A DNA stretch of 64,000 nt, from assembly GCA_007922225.1 (NCBI GenBank), contig ML679960.1, positions 3,052,032-3,116,031 of the forward strand, read 5' to 3'. Below the pieces are notes generated by a model, which worked only from the letters and a program-made list of their open reading frames with translations, made no database searches and was not told the origin of the DNA. Positions 10,455 to 22,564 of the stretch are shown here, one piece after another. The position numbers and the translations under genes were made by a program. Position 1 is the stretch's first letter; each line of letters starts with the position of its first letter. Source of the stretch: Emydura subglobosa (Eukaryota > Chordata > Testudines > Chelidae).

Positions 10455-12968
10455 ATGAGTGCCTGTCATTAAATGAAGATATTGATAGAATAGGCATCAC
10501 AGAAACTTGGTAGACTGAGGATAATCCATGGTAATACAAGGTAACAAAACCAGGGAACACAGTAATAGCAGGGAACAAAATACATAGGAATGACGGAGTA
10601 AGTTGCGCTGGTGTGGGTGTGGCACTGTATGTGAAAGAAATCAGTCCAAAAAAAAAAAAAAATCTTGTGACTTAAATGAACCATAGTAATGCTATGGATA
10701 AAAAATCCATACTTGAATAATAAGAGTATAGGAGTACACTACCATCTACCTGACCAGGATGGTGACAGTGACTGTGAAATGCCCAGGGAGATTAAAGAGT
10801 CAGAAAACATAATAATAATGGGGGATTTCAGCTGTTCTCTTATTTACGGGGTATATGTCACCTCAAGAAATGATGAAAAAATAAAATTTCTAGACACTTA
10901 AATGACTGCTTCTTGGAGCAGTTTGTCCTGGAAGCTACAAGGGGAGAGACAATTCTTAAATTAGTCCTAAAAGAAGCACAGGATCTGGTCCATGGAGTGA
11001 ATACATTTGAAATGCTCAGTCACAGTGACCATAACGTCATTAAATTTAACTGTCCTTTAAGGGGTAAAATGCCAAAGGAAGCCACCACAGTAACATTTAA
11101 CTTAAAAAGGGGAAACTAACAAAAATGAGGAAGCTAGTGTACGTGAAAATTAAAAGGAATAGTCACAACAGTGAAACGCATGAAAAGTGCATGGAGACTA
11201 GTTACAAACACCGTACTAGAGGCTCAAACTAAATGTATATGGTGATGGGATCCCCTAGGGTGCAACCTGGAAACTGTGGGAATGCTGTGCCCCCTTTAAC
11301 ACTCCCACTTGGGCTGGCTCTCACAATGGCCTGCCAGTGAGAGGCAGAAAACCCCTTCAGGCGCTGTTATCACCTACTCCCAGCAACATGCAAACATGCA
11401 GAGCCTCTCTCACTTAGCCAGATTGCATGGGTGTTTACCTGGTTTGGCTCTGACACTGTGATGCTGTCAGTAAGCTACACTTACAGAGACATTCATGGGC
11501 AAGGACTCACCCAACTGAGTTACATGAAGGCTTTCCTTAGCCACTCATGAACCAACAATAGAGAAAGACACCAGCCAACTCCCTCCAGATTTCCAGCAGT
11601 CTAAGTTCTTATATACTCAACAAGATTTGAATCAAGCAATGTCTAACCCTAACAGATGATATAAGTAGGTTGCAGGTCCTTAATACACAGGCTGGACTGC
11701 TCGTCCAGTCCGGGACTCCCTCCCCAGTTCAAAAGTTTTTTATCCTCCAGACATTCCTTCAGAGGTTGAGTTGTAGGGGGAGAAAAGCCAAGTGATGATG
11801 TCATCTCCCCTCTTTTATAGCTTTTCCAGCTTGCTGGAAAGATCCATGCTATGACAGTAGAAGGTCCGCCCCTAATGGTCAAGCAGTCTTCATTGTCTAT
11901 ATGCTCCATCTGAGAAGCCTCCATTGTATGCAGTTCCTGGGATAAGTGGATTCTCTCCTTGATGGTTGTAGGTGAGCCATTAACACTGTCTGGCTACTCC
12001 ATTGTTCTACCTGAAAGGCTGAAAGGTTGGGTGTTCCCCAACTTCACACATTTCAGTAGCATATACAGGAATATTCCGTAACTTCACATACAATCCAACA
12101 GGATATTAATGTGTAGCAGATCAAGACTTTTAAAATGATACCTCACAAGTCATACTTTGTATAAAACATCATAATTATATGACAGTGGTGAATATGAGGG
12201 TTCCAGGGTGCTGCTTTGAGACACAGAATGTCACCTATACCCCCAAATTAAAAAAAAAGTAAGGGGATCACAAAAAGGCCACTGTGGCTAAACAACGGAG
12301 TAAAAGAGGTAGTTAGAGGCAAAAAGGCATCCTTTAAAAACTGGAAGTCAAATCTTAGGGGAGGAAAATAGAAAGAAACATAAACAGTGGCAAGACAAAT
12401 ATAATAAGGCAGGTCAAGAAAGCATCTGAAGAGCAACTAGCTAAGGACACAAAATATTACAGTAATTTTTTTTTAGTACATCAGAAGCAGGAAGCCTGCC
12501 AAACAATCAATGGGGCCACTAGATGACCAATTAAGATGCTAAAGGAGCACTTTAGGAAGACAAGACCATTACAGAGAAGCTAAATGAATTCTTTGCATCG
12601 GTCTTCACTGCAGAAGATGTGGGAGAGATCCCACACCCAAGCCATTCTTTTTAGGTGACACAGTCAACGTGTGGAACTCATTTATAGGGGATGTTGTGAA
12701 GGCCAAAAGTATAACTGGATTCATAAAAGAATTAAATAAATTCATGAAGGATAGGTCCGTCAATAGCTATTAGCCAAGATGATCAGGGACACAACCCCAT
12801 GTTCCGGATGTCGCTAAGCCTCTGACTGCCCAAAGCTGGGACTAGACAACCTAAAATTGCCCTGTTCTGTTCATTCCTTCTGCAGCATCTGCCACAGGCC
12901 ACTTTTGAAAGACAGGATAGTGGACTAGATGGACCACTGGTCTGACCCAGCATGGCTCTCCTAATTAA
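10455..12968 (+). pseudogene. CR1 LINE, copy A (endonuclease region, RT deleted), split by an LTR
   Basis: Starts within the apurinic-type endonuclease domain: GITETW-like wording near 10490, then 'GVALYVKE' near 10617-10640, then YHLPDQDGDSDCEMPRE at about 10740-10795 and the GDFS motif near 10822, then a SDHN tetrapeptide near 11021. It is interrupted at 11241-12235 by an LTR and resumes with words matching copy C at 57880-58250. At about 12660 it jumps straight from 'cattctttttaggtgaca' to the C-terminal words 'CAGTCAACGTGTGGAACTC', so the whole reverse transcriptase is missing. The 3' end, with 'TGGTCTGACCCAGCATGGC', is intact. Frameshifts and stops make it non-functional. Confidence 0.85.
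11241..12235 (-). mobile_element. ERV-type LTR (solo, 995 bp) inserted in CR1 copy A
   Basis: Flanked by a near-perfect 5-bp duplication, TATAT (11236-11240) and TATAC (12236-12240). Ends are GGTGAT and GTCACC, diverged from TG...CA. On the minus strand the start reads GGTGACATTCTGTG and shares words with the LTRs at 7951 and 9060 (for example 'ggtatcatttt'). A minus-strand TATAAAAG box lies at 11812-11819. Its removal restores the CR1 order seen in copy C. No internal retroviral genes remain, so it is a solo LTR left by recombination. Confidence 0.8.
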
Positions 12969-12969
12969 G

Positions 12970-15565
12970 AATACATTTACCACTCCAGGGTCTTATACTA
13001 TACCCATCACTGCAGAATCTGAGCATCTTGAAATGCAGAAGTTCTTGAACTTCCTCTCAGGTCTCTCTGACATCACTTCTCTTACTGAATTCTAAGCTCC
13101 TTATGCTAAAAAGGTGATCATAATATCTACAAACTGTCCAACATTCACCACAGAATCTTCAGAGGACAGATCATCTTATATCATGCTCATAATGAGTCAA
13201 AGGCCCATGTGCAGTAAGCACTCTGTGGGTTAAATTCTTTACAATGTTGTAAGAAAGGATCAGCATGTCCTATAGCAAACATACAGTAGGAAGCATTTTC
13301 TGATCAATTACAAGCCATTAAAAATTACAAAGAGAAAAAACCCAACAAGTGTTCTATACAATAATGGGCTAAATTTCTCCCTGTGTAACCCCACTGAAGT
13401 GAACAGAATGGCAGGAGGAATAAATCAGGCCCCTTGTTGTTAAATACTATGGGCCTGCTTCTCCACAGCCTTGCCCATTGTGTAGTTATTTACAGCCTTA
13501 CAAAGTGGGTGTGAAATACTAGTGTAAGGTGCAAATAACAAGGCAGAGGAGAATCAGGTCTTTTAACTGTAAAACCAAATGTAGCCCCAGAATAATCACA
13601 GCAAAATACACAAAACCAGAACCACATCACAGAACACCCGCGGGATAGGTCCTATTTGGTAGTGGCTATTATGTAACCATAGATCACCTACAGTACCAAT
13701 GCATGACACCAAGCTGCACATTAACTGCAAGAAGCCTACAGATGAATAGGAAATGCCAGTTATTGTGAAGGACGTCACTTTGTTGCTGTCCTGTGAGAGA
13801 TGAAAGGTTAGCTGCAAGTGCAAACAACCTTCACCTAGTAACATGCAAGGTGAACCTTTCCACTCGGAAGCAGATGTTAATGGAGGAAGGCAAGCGGTAC
13901 AAATACGTATCCTCCATAATCACTTCATTTCAAATACTGCCACCTTCCTTTTCAAATTCCCTCTACAAGAACTGCAACCGTCCATTTAAAATAGCCAATA
14001 ACTGGGCCAACGTTTAGATCCTACTGCTCTTGAGATCTATTACCAAGCATTCACATTTAACCAGGAAATGCAGCCTCAATTTCAAAGGACCATCAGGTAC
14101 CATAAATTCAGCTCTTAAAATTGAAATGGCACAATTTCATTCCAAATGCACCACACGTCTTATGGCATATCATTCATTTTAGACTCAAATTTACCACATC
14201 CCACAACAATGCCAGTTTTATCCCACTCTGATACTATAAGTTACAATTAGAGATTTTTGTTCTCAGTTCTCCTCTCCCTTATACTGGTTTTACATATGTA
14301 AGTCCATTGACTTCAGCAGACTTATTCCTGATTTACCATGGAACGTTGAAAGGCAAATCAGATCCGCTATCTCAGTCTCTTCACCATGCCTGGACTAGAG
14401 TCCATATGAAAATGCCTTACCAACTAGAAGGCAAAAGAAAATTAATAATTGTCAACCCAATACACTGGCTGAACTTCCCATTTGATTCATCATCTGTCCT
14501 TTTCCCTGGCATAACCACCAAATAGCAAAAGAGACAATCTGTCTTTGGGGAAAACAAGTATTGTGTCCACAGAACACATCAGGTTTAATAAGAGGCTTCA
14601 GAGGAAATTTAGCTGCTTTCAGTAATCAAGACGATGTCTTCACCAGTTTGGCTTGAACTGCTTGCAAAATAGATGGAATAAATCTATTCGTGTGTTACAC
14701 CCAGCCGTCATTTAAAGTATCTGTGACATATGGTCCTTTAGACATGGAAATAATCACAGGGGAAATTCTTGAGAATCTATTAAGGTTCTAAAGTAGCTGT
14801 CTCTGCCAAGTGGTGCTTGATGATGTCTAAATATGATAAATTTTGTCACTTGCTTTATTTTCATGAATGCATCTAAGAGAGGTTTTTTAATGTGAAGAAA
14901 AATGTATCCACTTAACTAGCTAAATAATAAGCAAGAAATGTATTTCTGATTCCATCTGACTCCAAGGCAAGTTAATATACAAAATAGAAATTTGCTGCTG
15001 AAGTTCAGTGATGTGAAAATAACATGCCTTTCTTTAATTAACGTAATCAGGGATTCAATGAATCTTTAACTTGTGTTCAGTACTAGACCTGGGCAAAGGC
15101 TGCATGATGTCTGTTTAAAAATATAAAAGATAATAATAATGCTGACGGACCTAAAATTTAATCTATATATTGTTCCCAAAAAAGAAGTTTAAAAAAAAAT
15201 CCTCCTGACATGGAAAGAAATTAATCTATGCCCCATAATTATTGAACACCATAGAGGGCATGCCCACTGGGTTCTGGATTTATATTTGTAGATGTGTGCG
15301 TTCACGCTTCTTTACAGATCTGTAACTGAAAAAATCCTTTTTAAAAAAGAAACTGGTGAAAATTTGGAAAACATAAAACTGAGATATTACAAAAACCAAC
15401 TGAAAAATGTCATCAGATCTGCCACCATTTCTTCAATGTGTTCTGTTTTTCTAAAAGATGTATTGGCACTTCCTATCACAGATTCGTGTCAAGGAATCTT
15501 GTTTAGACAAAGCAAGAGTAGTTAAAGAATTTCAAAGAACATCACAAACAATAAGTAAGTTCATG
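12970..15565. other. Mostly unassigned non-coding stretch
   Basis: Two diverged fragments of short inverted-repeat families are visible: about 13360-13440 ('GGGCTAAATTTCTCCCTGTG', ending 'AATCAGGCCCC') and about 14225-14345 ('GTCCATTGACTTCAGCAGAC', ending 'CTGATTTACC'). The rest is AT-rich with no recognised family and no credible exon. Open frames of 60-82 codons at 13596, 13793, 14307 and 15292 have no recognisable domain. Confidence 0.4.
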
Positions 15566-15568
15566 GCA

Positions 15569-15689
15569 GGTGACCAGATAGCAAGTGTAAAAAATCGGGA
15601 CAGGGGTGTGAGGGGTAATAGGCACCTATATAAGAAAAAGTCCTGAATATTGAGACTGTCCCTATAAAATCAGGACATCAGGTCACACT
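15569..15689. mobile_element. Short MITE with GGTGACC/GGTCAC ends
   Basis: The left end GGTGACCAGATA is mirrored by the right end, which ends in ATCAGGTCACAC. The inside shows 'AATCGGGACAGGGGTGTG' opposite 'CTGTCCCTATAAAATCAGGA', together with 'CACCTATATAAGAAAAAGTC'. It is a near-palindromic element of about 120 bp without coding capacity. A related fragment ('CCTTTTTGACGGGACAGTCT', 'ggtcaaaaaaaccggacacc') appears at about 48515-48570. Confidence 0.6.
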
Positions 15690-15724
15690 ATTTCATGGGA
15701 AGAAGATATCCGATGGGAGAAGTT

Positions 15725-16420
15725 GCTTAATGACAATATCCAATAGCTGGAAGTCCAAGATAATTGAACTGATGAATTGGAGAATTGGTCTGAAATCAAC
15801 AAGATAAAATTCAATAAAGACAAGTGTACAGTACTACATTTAGGAAGGAAAAATCATATGCACAAATAAAAACTAGGGAATAACTGGCTAGGCAGTAGTA
15901 CTGCTGAAAAGGATTTGGGGATTATAAAGGAACACAAATTGAATACAAGTCAATAACGTGGTGAAGTTGCCAAAAAAACCGCTACTGTCATTCTGGAGTG
16001 TATTTATAGGAGTATCATATGTAAGACTGAGGAGGTAATTGTTCCACTTTACTTGCTGAGGCCTCAGTTGTAGTACTGTGTCCAATTTCAGGTGCCACAG
16101 TTTAGGGAAGGTGTGGACAAATTGGAGAGAATCCAGAGAAGAGCAACAAAAATGATCAAAAGTCTAGAAAATCTGACCTATGAGAAAAGATAAAAAAAAA
16201 ACCCCAACTTGCCATGTTTAGTCTTGAGAAAAGAAAACCAGGGGGAAGGGGCAGGCATTATAATAAATTTAAAATATGTGAAGGGCTGTTATGAAGGGGA
16301 TGGTGATCAACTACTTCTTGTCTTACCTTCAGTGGACATTGAAAACAATCAGCTTAATCTACAGCAAAGGAGGTTACGGTTATATAGTAGGAAAGCTTTC
16401 TAACTATAAGGAGAGGTAAG
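15725..16420 (+). pseudogene. CR1 LINE fragment, copy D (different subfamily)
   Basis: Conceptual translation follows the C-terminal half of a CR1 reverse transcriptase: NWLGSSTAEKDLGII at about 15880-15925, HKLNTSQ near 15936, then IQRRATKMIKSLENLTYEKR at about 16130-16190. Stops and frameshifts are frequent. The wording differs from the 10.5, 50 and 57 kb copies at the same positions, so it belongs to another CR1 subfamily. The 5' part and the final 3' end are missing. Confidence 0.75.
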
Positions 16421-16429
16421 CAACTCATT

Positions 16430-19400
16430 TTGATTCATCCACCTGAAATTAAATGTTTTGTTTTAGTTCAGGTCAACATTTATCCCTGCCTCTACCTGAA
16501 CTGCCACAATGCCTCAAAGGAGTTGTAGATTTGGGCCCTTCATCCTCTCATTCTCCCCAGTGGGCACTCTGTCTAGACAGACTACATCTCCCCTGATGCA
16601 TCACAGTCTTCTGAATGAATCTTATGGGAGCCCCTAGATACATCACATTGGGTCAGCCACAGGGAGAGCCACACACAGTTTAATTTTTCCCCAGTATAAA
16701 ATTCCACCAAAATCTTTTTTCCATTGAAAATTTCTATTTTGACAAAATAACATTTTCTGACATAAAAATGTTCCATTCACATTTTTTTTCACTGGCTTTA
16801 GGAGGAACCATCTCTCAGAAAGCACATGCCTGAGAGAATTAAACAGAAAATCGGTTCCATTAGAAGTGCACTTTTCACATCAGTGTCATTTGATGAGGAA
16901 AATGGGGACTCCCCTCCTATGACATAAGCAAAAAAACAAGTTTGAACTAATTTAGAGACCATATGGCAGTTGAATTCTGCTTCTGAAATTGTGTTTGTGT
17001 GTTTATTTGCATATTTATAGCTATGGGATATTAAAATTGGCTGAATAAAATAAAGCTGAATGTATTCACATAAAAAAGACAGATAGCTTTTTAAATTGGC
17101 ATGTTTTCATTATATTTTAAGGATGGTATTTGGTAAGTTAGAATGAACAGCATAAATAAACCTATACTATATGTTATGTCATTTGATAGTGAAAGTCAGA
17201 TTCAATCAACCATTACTACTTTCAATTCAAAGACACAAAAACAAAAACTTTTTCAGTATATATGGCAAAACAAATCATTTTAAAAAATCATAATTGTCAC
17301 AAACTTAACCCCATTTTTGGCTAGTAATCATTTACAAATCAATCCTGATTATCAGTAAATATGTATTGTTTATTTGTATTTACTGAATAGTTTGGACAAT
17401 TTCCAGATTGTTTTAGGACATATTCACTTAACATATTTGCTAATCATTATTAGTGGTGCCTGGTTGGTTATCTACATTACACAGTATTGATTTTTCTTTC
17501 TGAATGGATTACAAAATTTTAAAACAGCAGAATGAAAAACAACAAATAATTAATATCATGATATATATTTTAGTGTTAAAAGTTTTCAGATTCATGAATA
17601 TTTTCAAGAACACCCAGCAACTGTCTGAATATGTGAACATAACTAATAATGTGACCTTGTGAATCACAATGCCAAGTTCAGTTCACATCTATACACAAAA
17701 TGTATTCAGATGACAGCTTTCTCCTTATTCCATCAGCTTTTGTTTTCAGCTATTATGCCTGAGTCTGGGACTTGGAACCTGATGAAAGTCATGAGGTTTT
17801 CCTAGACAGATGCTTATACTGTAGGAAATTTTATTTTGTTACAGAAAAATCACAAGTGTAATTTTAAAAACAAGATCTTTCTTGTTACTGTCCCGATGCT
17901 GTCTGATAAGCAGCGAAATAAGAAAGATAAAAGGTTGCTCTTTTCCATTCACAACAGTTCTCCAGCAGTCTGATGTGACTGTGTTGCATTGTCAAAATGG
18001 AGAAAGGTTGAACATTGGATCCTTAAGCACAGAGATTAAAAATAAATAGCAAACAAGAGAAGAAATAGACTAAGATAGTGCTTCAGGCTTCCTCTCAGGT
18101 TAGATGACTAGCGAATCTGATCAGAAGACCAGAAGGGACCTCATTGATCAAAGGGGTGGAAAACATATCTTCTCAGCCAGTGTGAAAACACACTGCTCTC
18201 TCACAGTTACTAAACTGCCAGGCTGCTGTGTTGGAACACTGCCTAGGCTGAGCCGCAGTCCTGTTCATGATGGGAAGTCATGTGAAGTGAAAGGGGACCT
18301 CCTCCCCTTACCTTTGGCAGCTGAATTTCCACACTGCCAACATGGGAATTACCAAGAAGAATACTCTGTGCAAGGGTTGTTGTTATCACTGTAAATTAAT
18401 CTGTTAGCACTGCAGCGTGATCTGTTGCTGTTTTCCCGGAACAGACAGCTGTTCCAGAAAACCCACACTTAGCTATGTCTCAGTTTGTTCACTGTAAAAA
18501 GGAAAAACCAAAGAGACTTCATTTATAGTTATAATGGACGGGTGTTCAGTGCTCTATGTCTGCCCAGTAGAGGGTGGAATAGTCTCTTTTTCCTCCACAA
18601 CCTGATCACTTTCTGTGAATGCAATACATTATTTATACTGTATGTCCTCCCCCTCTCCCTCCCCTTCTGTATTCAGTTCATGATCTCAGTCTATTAGGGT
18701 TGCCCTCTCCTGCATAGCTATGTGTGATATGAGTAGAAGCTGAAAGAAAAGCTACTGTGGAGCAGTGAATGCTGTGCCCAAAAAATAAGCACTAATGGAA
18801 GAGATCAAGCTGCAATTTGCTTTTTGTACTTTTGAACTCGTATTTTAACTATCCAATAAACAGATTTCACTCACTGCATGTTAAACATTTGATCAAGGAT
18901 CTGAAAGTCCTGTATGAAATATTAATTATTGGGAAGCCACACTACTGTGAGATTGGTATGTAGAGACCTAAGGGGCTGACCCCACATTCTTTGTACACCT
19001 ATATCTTCCCATATGAGCCTCTTCCCTCGACTTCTTCAAGCCAAGCCTTCGTGGTCTGATTTCCAGACAGGCTTAGCACTCACAACTTCCACTGGAGTCA
19101 AAAATCAGACCTTAAAGTGAATTGTCCAAGGTTGCCTAGCAAGCCAGGGAAGATTCTTAGAAAGGGACCCCAGGGATACTAACTCTGTTCCCTGGCCCCA
19201 ACACTCTGGATGCCACTGACTTGCTACCCCAACTGCAAGATTTGTTTTTAGCTCAGATTTTATTGGTTCCCTTATTTCAACTTTCTAATGGAAAATTTTG
19301 ATTTTGTGAAATGGGCATTTTCCTTTGGAAAAAATCATTCTGATGAAAAATTCCTGACCAGCTCTTCCTAGAAGATAAAGCTCAAAATAAGGCAACATGA

Positions 19401-19495
19401 AGAGAAAGAGCACTCCTGCATGTACATTTGCACTCCCATAGTTAAGCGTACATGTGCAGATACATTCATCTGTACTTTGCTACATGGCCATCAGA
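16430..19495. other. AT-rich non-coding stretch with MITE fragments
   Basis: About 16660-16830 ('TCCATTGAAAATTTCTATTT', 'gacaaaataac') and about 19250-19375 ('GGAAAATTTTGATTTTGTGA', ending 'TTCCTGACCAGCTCT') look like copies of one AT-rich MITE family. The 17000-18000 segment is very AT-rich with no recognised repeat. It includes 'CTGTCTGATAAGCAGCGAAA' near 17900, with GATA-type words. No exon recognised. Confidence 0.4.
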
Positions 19496-19497
19496 AG

Positions 19498-19600
19498 TAG
19501 GGCCCCAATTAGGAAAAGTTCTTAAGCACACGCTTGATTTTAAGCATGTGCTCAGGTTCCATTGCACACATAAGTGCTTGGCTCAATAGGGATCGACTAA
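19498..19600. mobile_element. Short MITE ('agcatgtgct' family), second copy
   Basis: 'GGGCCCCAATTAGGAAAAGT', then 'TTAAGCATGTGCTCAGG', then 'CATAAGTGCTTGGCTCAATA'. It matches the layout of the copy at 7012-7092. Boundaries are approximate. Confidence 0.5.
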
Positions 19601-22105
19601 AACACACGCTTAAATGTTTTGCTAAAAACCAAAACATTTTGTGCAGCTTGTTTTCAGATATGTTGCCTTGTTTTTCAGATACACGATCATAGCTCTTTGC
19701 ATAATTTATACACAGAAAAGCCTTTTTTTAAGCGTACACAGGTAGAAAAGTTCATAAGTATGTAATAAACTGGAATCTTGCCGGGATTAAGAAGGATTTA
19801 TTTAGGTTGAGTAAATAATGCACAATGCAAGTGATTCCACTGTTCTGTGCTTTTACCATCCATGATTTTGGTTGTGGAAGTTTTGCTACAATGAGTTGTG
19901 GCAAAGCAGAAAAAGGACACGACTAAGCTCTTAAACTTGCCATTAATGCAAGCAGTCAACTATCCCACTGCATGCATATTTCTGCAAGAATATGCACGTG
20001 AAGATTAAAAATGGGTTTCATCTGAACTCAAAGAAGAAACTTCATTCTGAGAATACAATATTGTAAATCACTCCCTTACAATATCAGATGCAGAAGCCCA
20101 GACAATTCCATTATGAACTGCTGCTGACAAATCTGAGAAAGATGTTTTCAGGTTTCTTATTCACAGTAAATATTTCAGCTTGCTACTTTTACATTAGTAA
20201 ATCAAATCAGCACAGCAGGTATCCTTTTGAAGCATATTTTTCTCTTTGGAAACTTCTTTCTTGTGAAAAAAATACTATCAAAATATAGAGGAAGATCTTA
20301 ACAGTCTTAAAGAGGAGCACCAACCCCAAATAGGGAAGTAGCAAGAAAAAAAGAAGAGAAATAAGAGGAATGCACTTTAAGGAACATCAAGGACCTGGTT
20401 CCAAGCCCATTAAAATCAATGAGATTATTTCCACTGATTTCAATGGGCCTAAGAAAAGGCCCTAACCGAGCTAGATTAGTAAACATAATCTCATTGTATA
20501 TTTGAGTAAACAAGACACAGAATTGGAAGTGTTATTCTAGACCACAGGGTGAGGGAGTGACATGCCAGGCAAGGAATACAACATCGGATTACTTGACTTC
20601 CAGCTCCACAATTAAACAGCCAGACCAAGTTGACAAGAAATTTCTGAATCTTGTCACAATATCCATAACAGAAAAACATATTTTATCTCTGTCTGATTAG
20701 CTACAGGATAAGGAAAGAACACAGTCAAGCGATGTGGCGGCTGAAAGGCATACAGTTGTTTATAAAGTCTACGTTAGGGGCCTATATCTATGACTATAAG
20801 ATTTCTAGGACCCTTGAGCAATAAGGATCACAGGTTATAAACTCTATTTTTCATAGTTTGGTTTAAAAAGAAAAATCACAAACTAATAGCCAGACAAACA
20901 ATTTTGGCTCATTTATTGAGCCACAATCCCAAAAGCTGTTCAGCATTCACAGGCTCTTTGGAAAGCTTGTGAGCTTTGCCAGTAGTTCTGAGCTGCTCGA
21001 CATCATGTAAGTAGTCATTTGGAAGGGAGCAGCAAAATACTCTACAGTACCTGCTACGCTACGCTGCTCAGATCCCGACAGACAAAAGGTCAGACGTAAT
21101 AAGTGACTGTTGTACATACCCACTCAGATGCCAAGGGCCTCACTCCCTGGGCAAGCATATGCGGAGGGGAAGGAATCAAGCTGCAGTTCCAGTGGTGGGG
21201 GAGCAAGCAGAGGGCTGGGCTGGAAAATGGAATGAAAAACTGTGGACTCAGGGGAAACTGAACCCCAGTCCCACAAAGGAACCCCCACACCACCCTGATC
21301 TCCCCAAACATGGTAGAACCCTTAGGTGTGCTGCCAGGGGTTTGCTGGCTCCAGACGCATCAAAAGCGTCAAGGAGAACTAAGCAGGTGTTAATGCTATT
21401 TTGGGCCATATTAACTTTGGTTATATTTATCTCCAGAGTGGCCACAGTTTCAAGGAGAAGGAGACTACTTTGCGACTCCTCTTCCCAAACCTCTCCGCAG
21501 GTATTTTGGTGATGGGAGAATGGTGACTGTTCCATGTACTGTGTAATGGGAAACAACACAGAAGGACTCCATACTGGTAACACTAAATTGGCTCTTTCTT
21601 AAAAGAACTATTTACCGAGATGCTGCAACTGCAGCTAGCTTTCTAGCCACGTGCACACAGACTGATTTTATGGTGCCACCTCTAAACTCTTCCTGTCTGC
21701 AACCTGTCCTCCTCCTTCCAAGTTCCATACAGGTTGCTACAGTGGCCTAATATTCATATAAAGGCGGGGTGTTTAAAAATATAAAATATTTTTGTTTGAT
21801 GTGTCACATGTGGCCATATAAAGACTATCTTAATGTATGTGCACAAGGGACTCAACTAAAGTCGTGGGTGCAATTTTAACTTTATTATTTTCTATCTTTT
21901 TAGACCTCAGTCTGACCAATCCCTTAATTAAAAAACAAACAAAAACAAAAACAAAAAAACAACTCTTGTTTTTAAAGATAAGAAATTCCAGAAGAGAAAT
22001 ATTTGGCCTGTTACCACCAGAACTCCCTAGGCCATACACCTTAGAGTATATCAAAGGTAATTCCTCACTGCCCACCTTACCAAAATGTCTTAACACAGGC
22101 AGGGG
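19601..22105. other. Mostly unassigned non-coding stretch
   Basis: A short palindromic fragment at about 20395-20465 ('AAGCCCATTAAAATCAATGA' opposite 'GATTTCAATGGGCCTAAG') belongs to the short inverted-repeat families seen elsewhere. The 21090-21583 part is slightly richer in GC and carries open frames of 73-117 codons on both strands. None shows a recognisable domain. Confidence 0.4.
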
Positions 22106-22109
22106 TCCT

Positions 22110-22320
22110 TTTCCATTTTCAGAAGTGACTAAGGTGCTTATTCTCCTAAATCATATAAGTACCTTTTTACCTAGTCCTAAATGAGTTAGGTACATAATTC
22201 CCATTGAGTGGAAAATTCCAGTGAAATTTACAAAAGTGCCTCAGCTGGTTAGGCAACCTATCAGCATCTTTAGATGCCTAAATGTTTTTTTTTTTTAAAT
22301 CTGGCCCTTAGAGACTTTTT
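22110..22320. mobile_element. MITE of the 'attttcaga...gcctaa' family
   Basis: 'TTCCATTTTCAGAAGTGACT' at the left, 'ATTCCCATTGAGTGGAAAAT' in the middle, and 'TTTAGATGCCTAAATG' with 'AATCTGGCCCTTA' at the right. The word order matches the other members listed. Ends are approximate. Confidence 0.5.
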
Positions 22321-22564
22321 AGAAAATTCCCCTGATTAAGGTAATTTCAGCCCAAAAGATATTTAAAAATCACATATGAAAAAATGCAGTTAGAAAGAAA
22401 ACACTTACACAACCCTGTGTCAAAGCTCTACCCACCTATGTGGATGGAGAAGTTTCACCACAAAAAGTTGTCTTCCCCCTTCTACTGTTATTTGGGACGT
22501 GGAAATCATGCATATGGGAATAAAGAAGCACCTTACACCTACTGACTCCCCTTCCCAGGTTCAT

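Noticed and set aside
10689..11119. 70- and 68-codon open frames as host genes
   Set aside because: Both are pieces of the CR1 endonuclease domain (GDF and SDHN motifs).
21159..21583. 117- and 111-codon open frames on opposite strands
   Set aside because: Mutually overlapping, no domain, no exon-like borders that I can defend.
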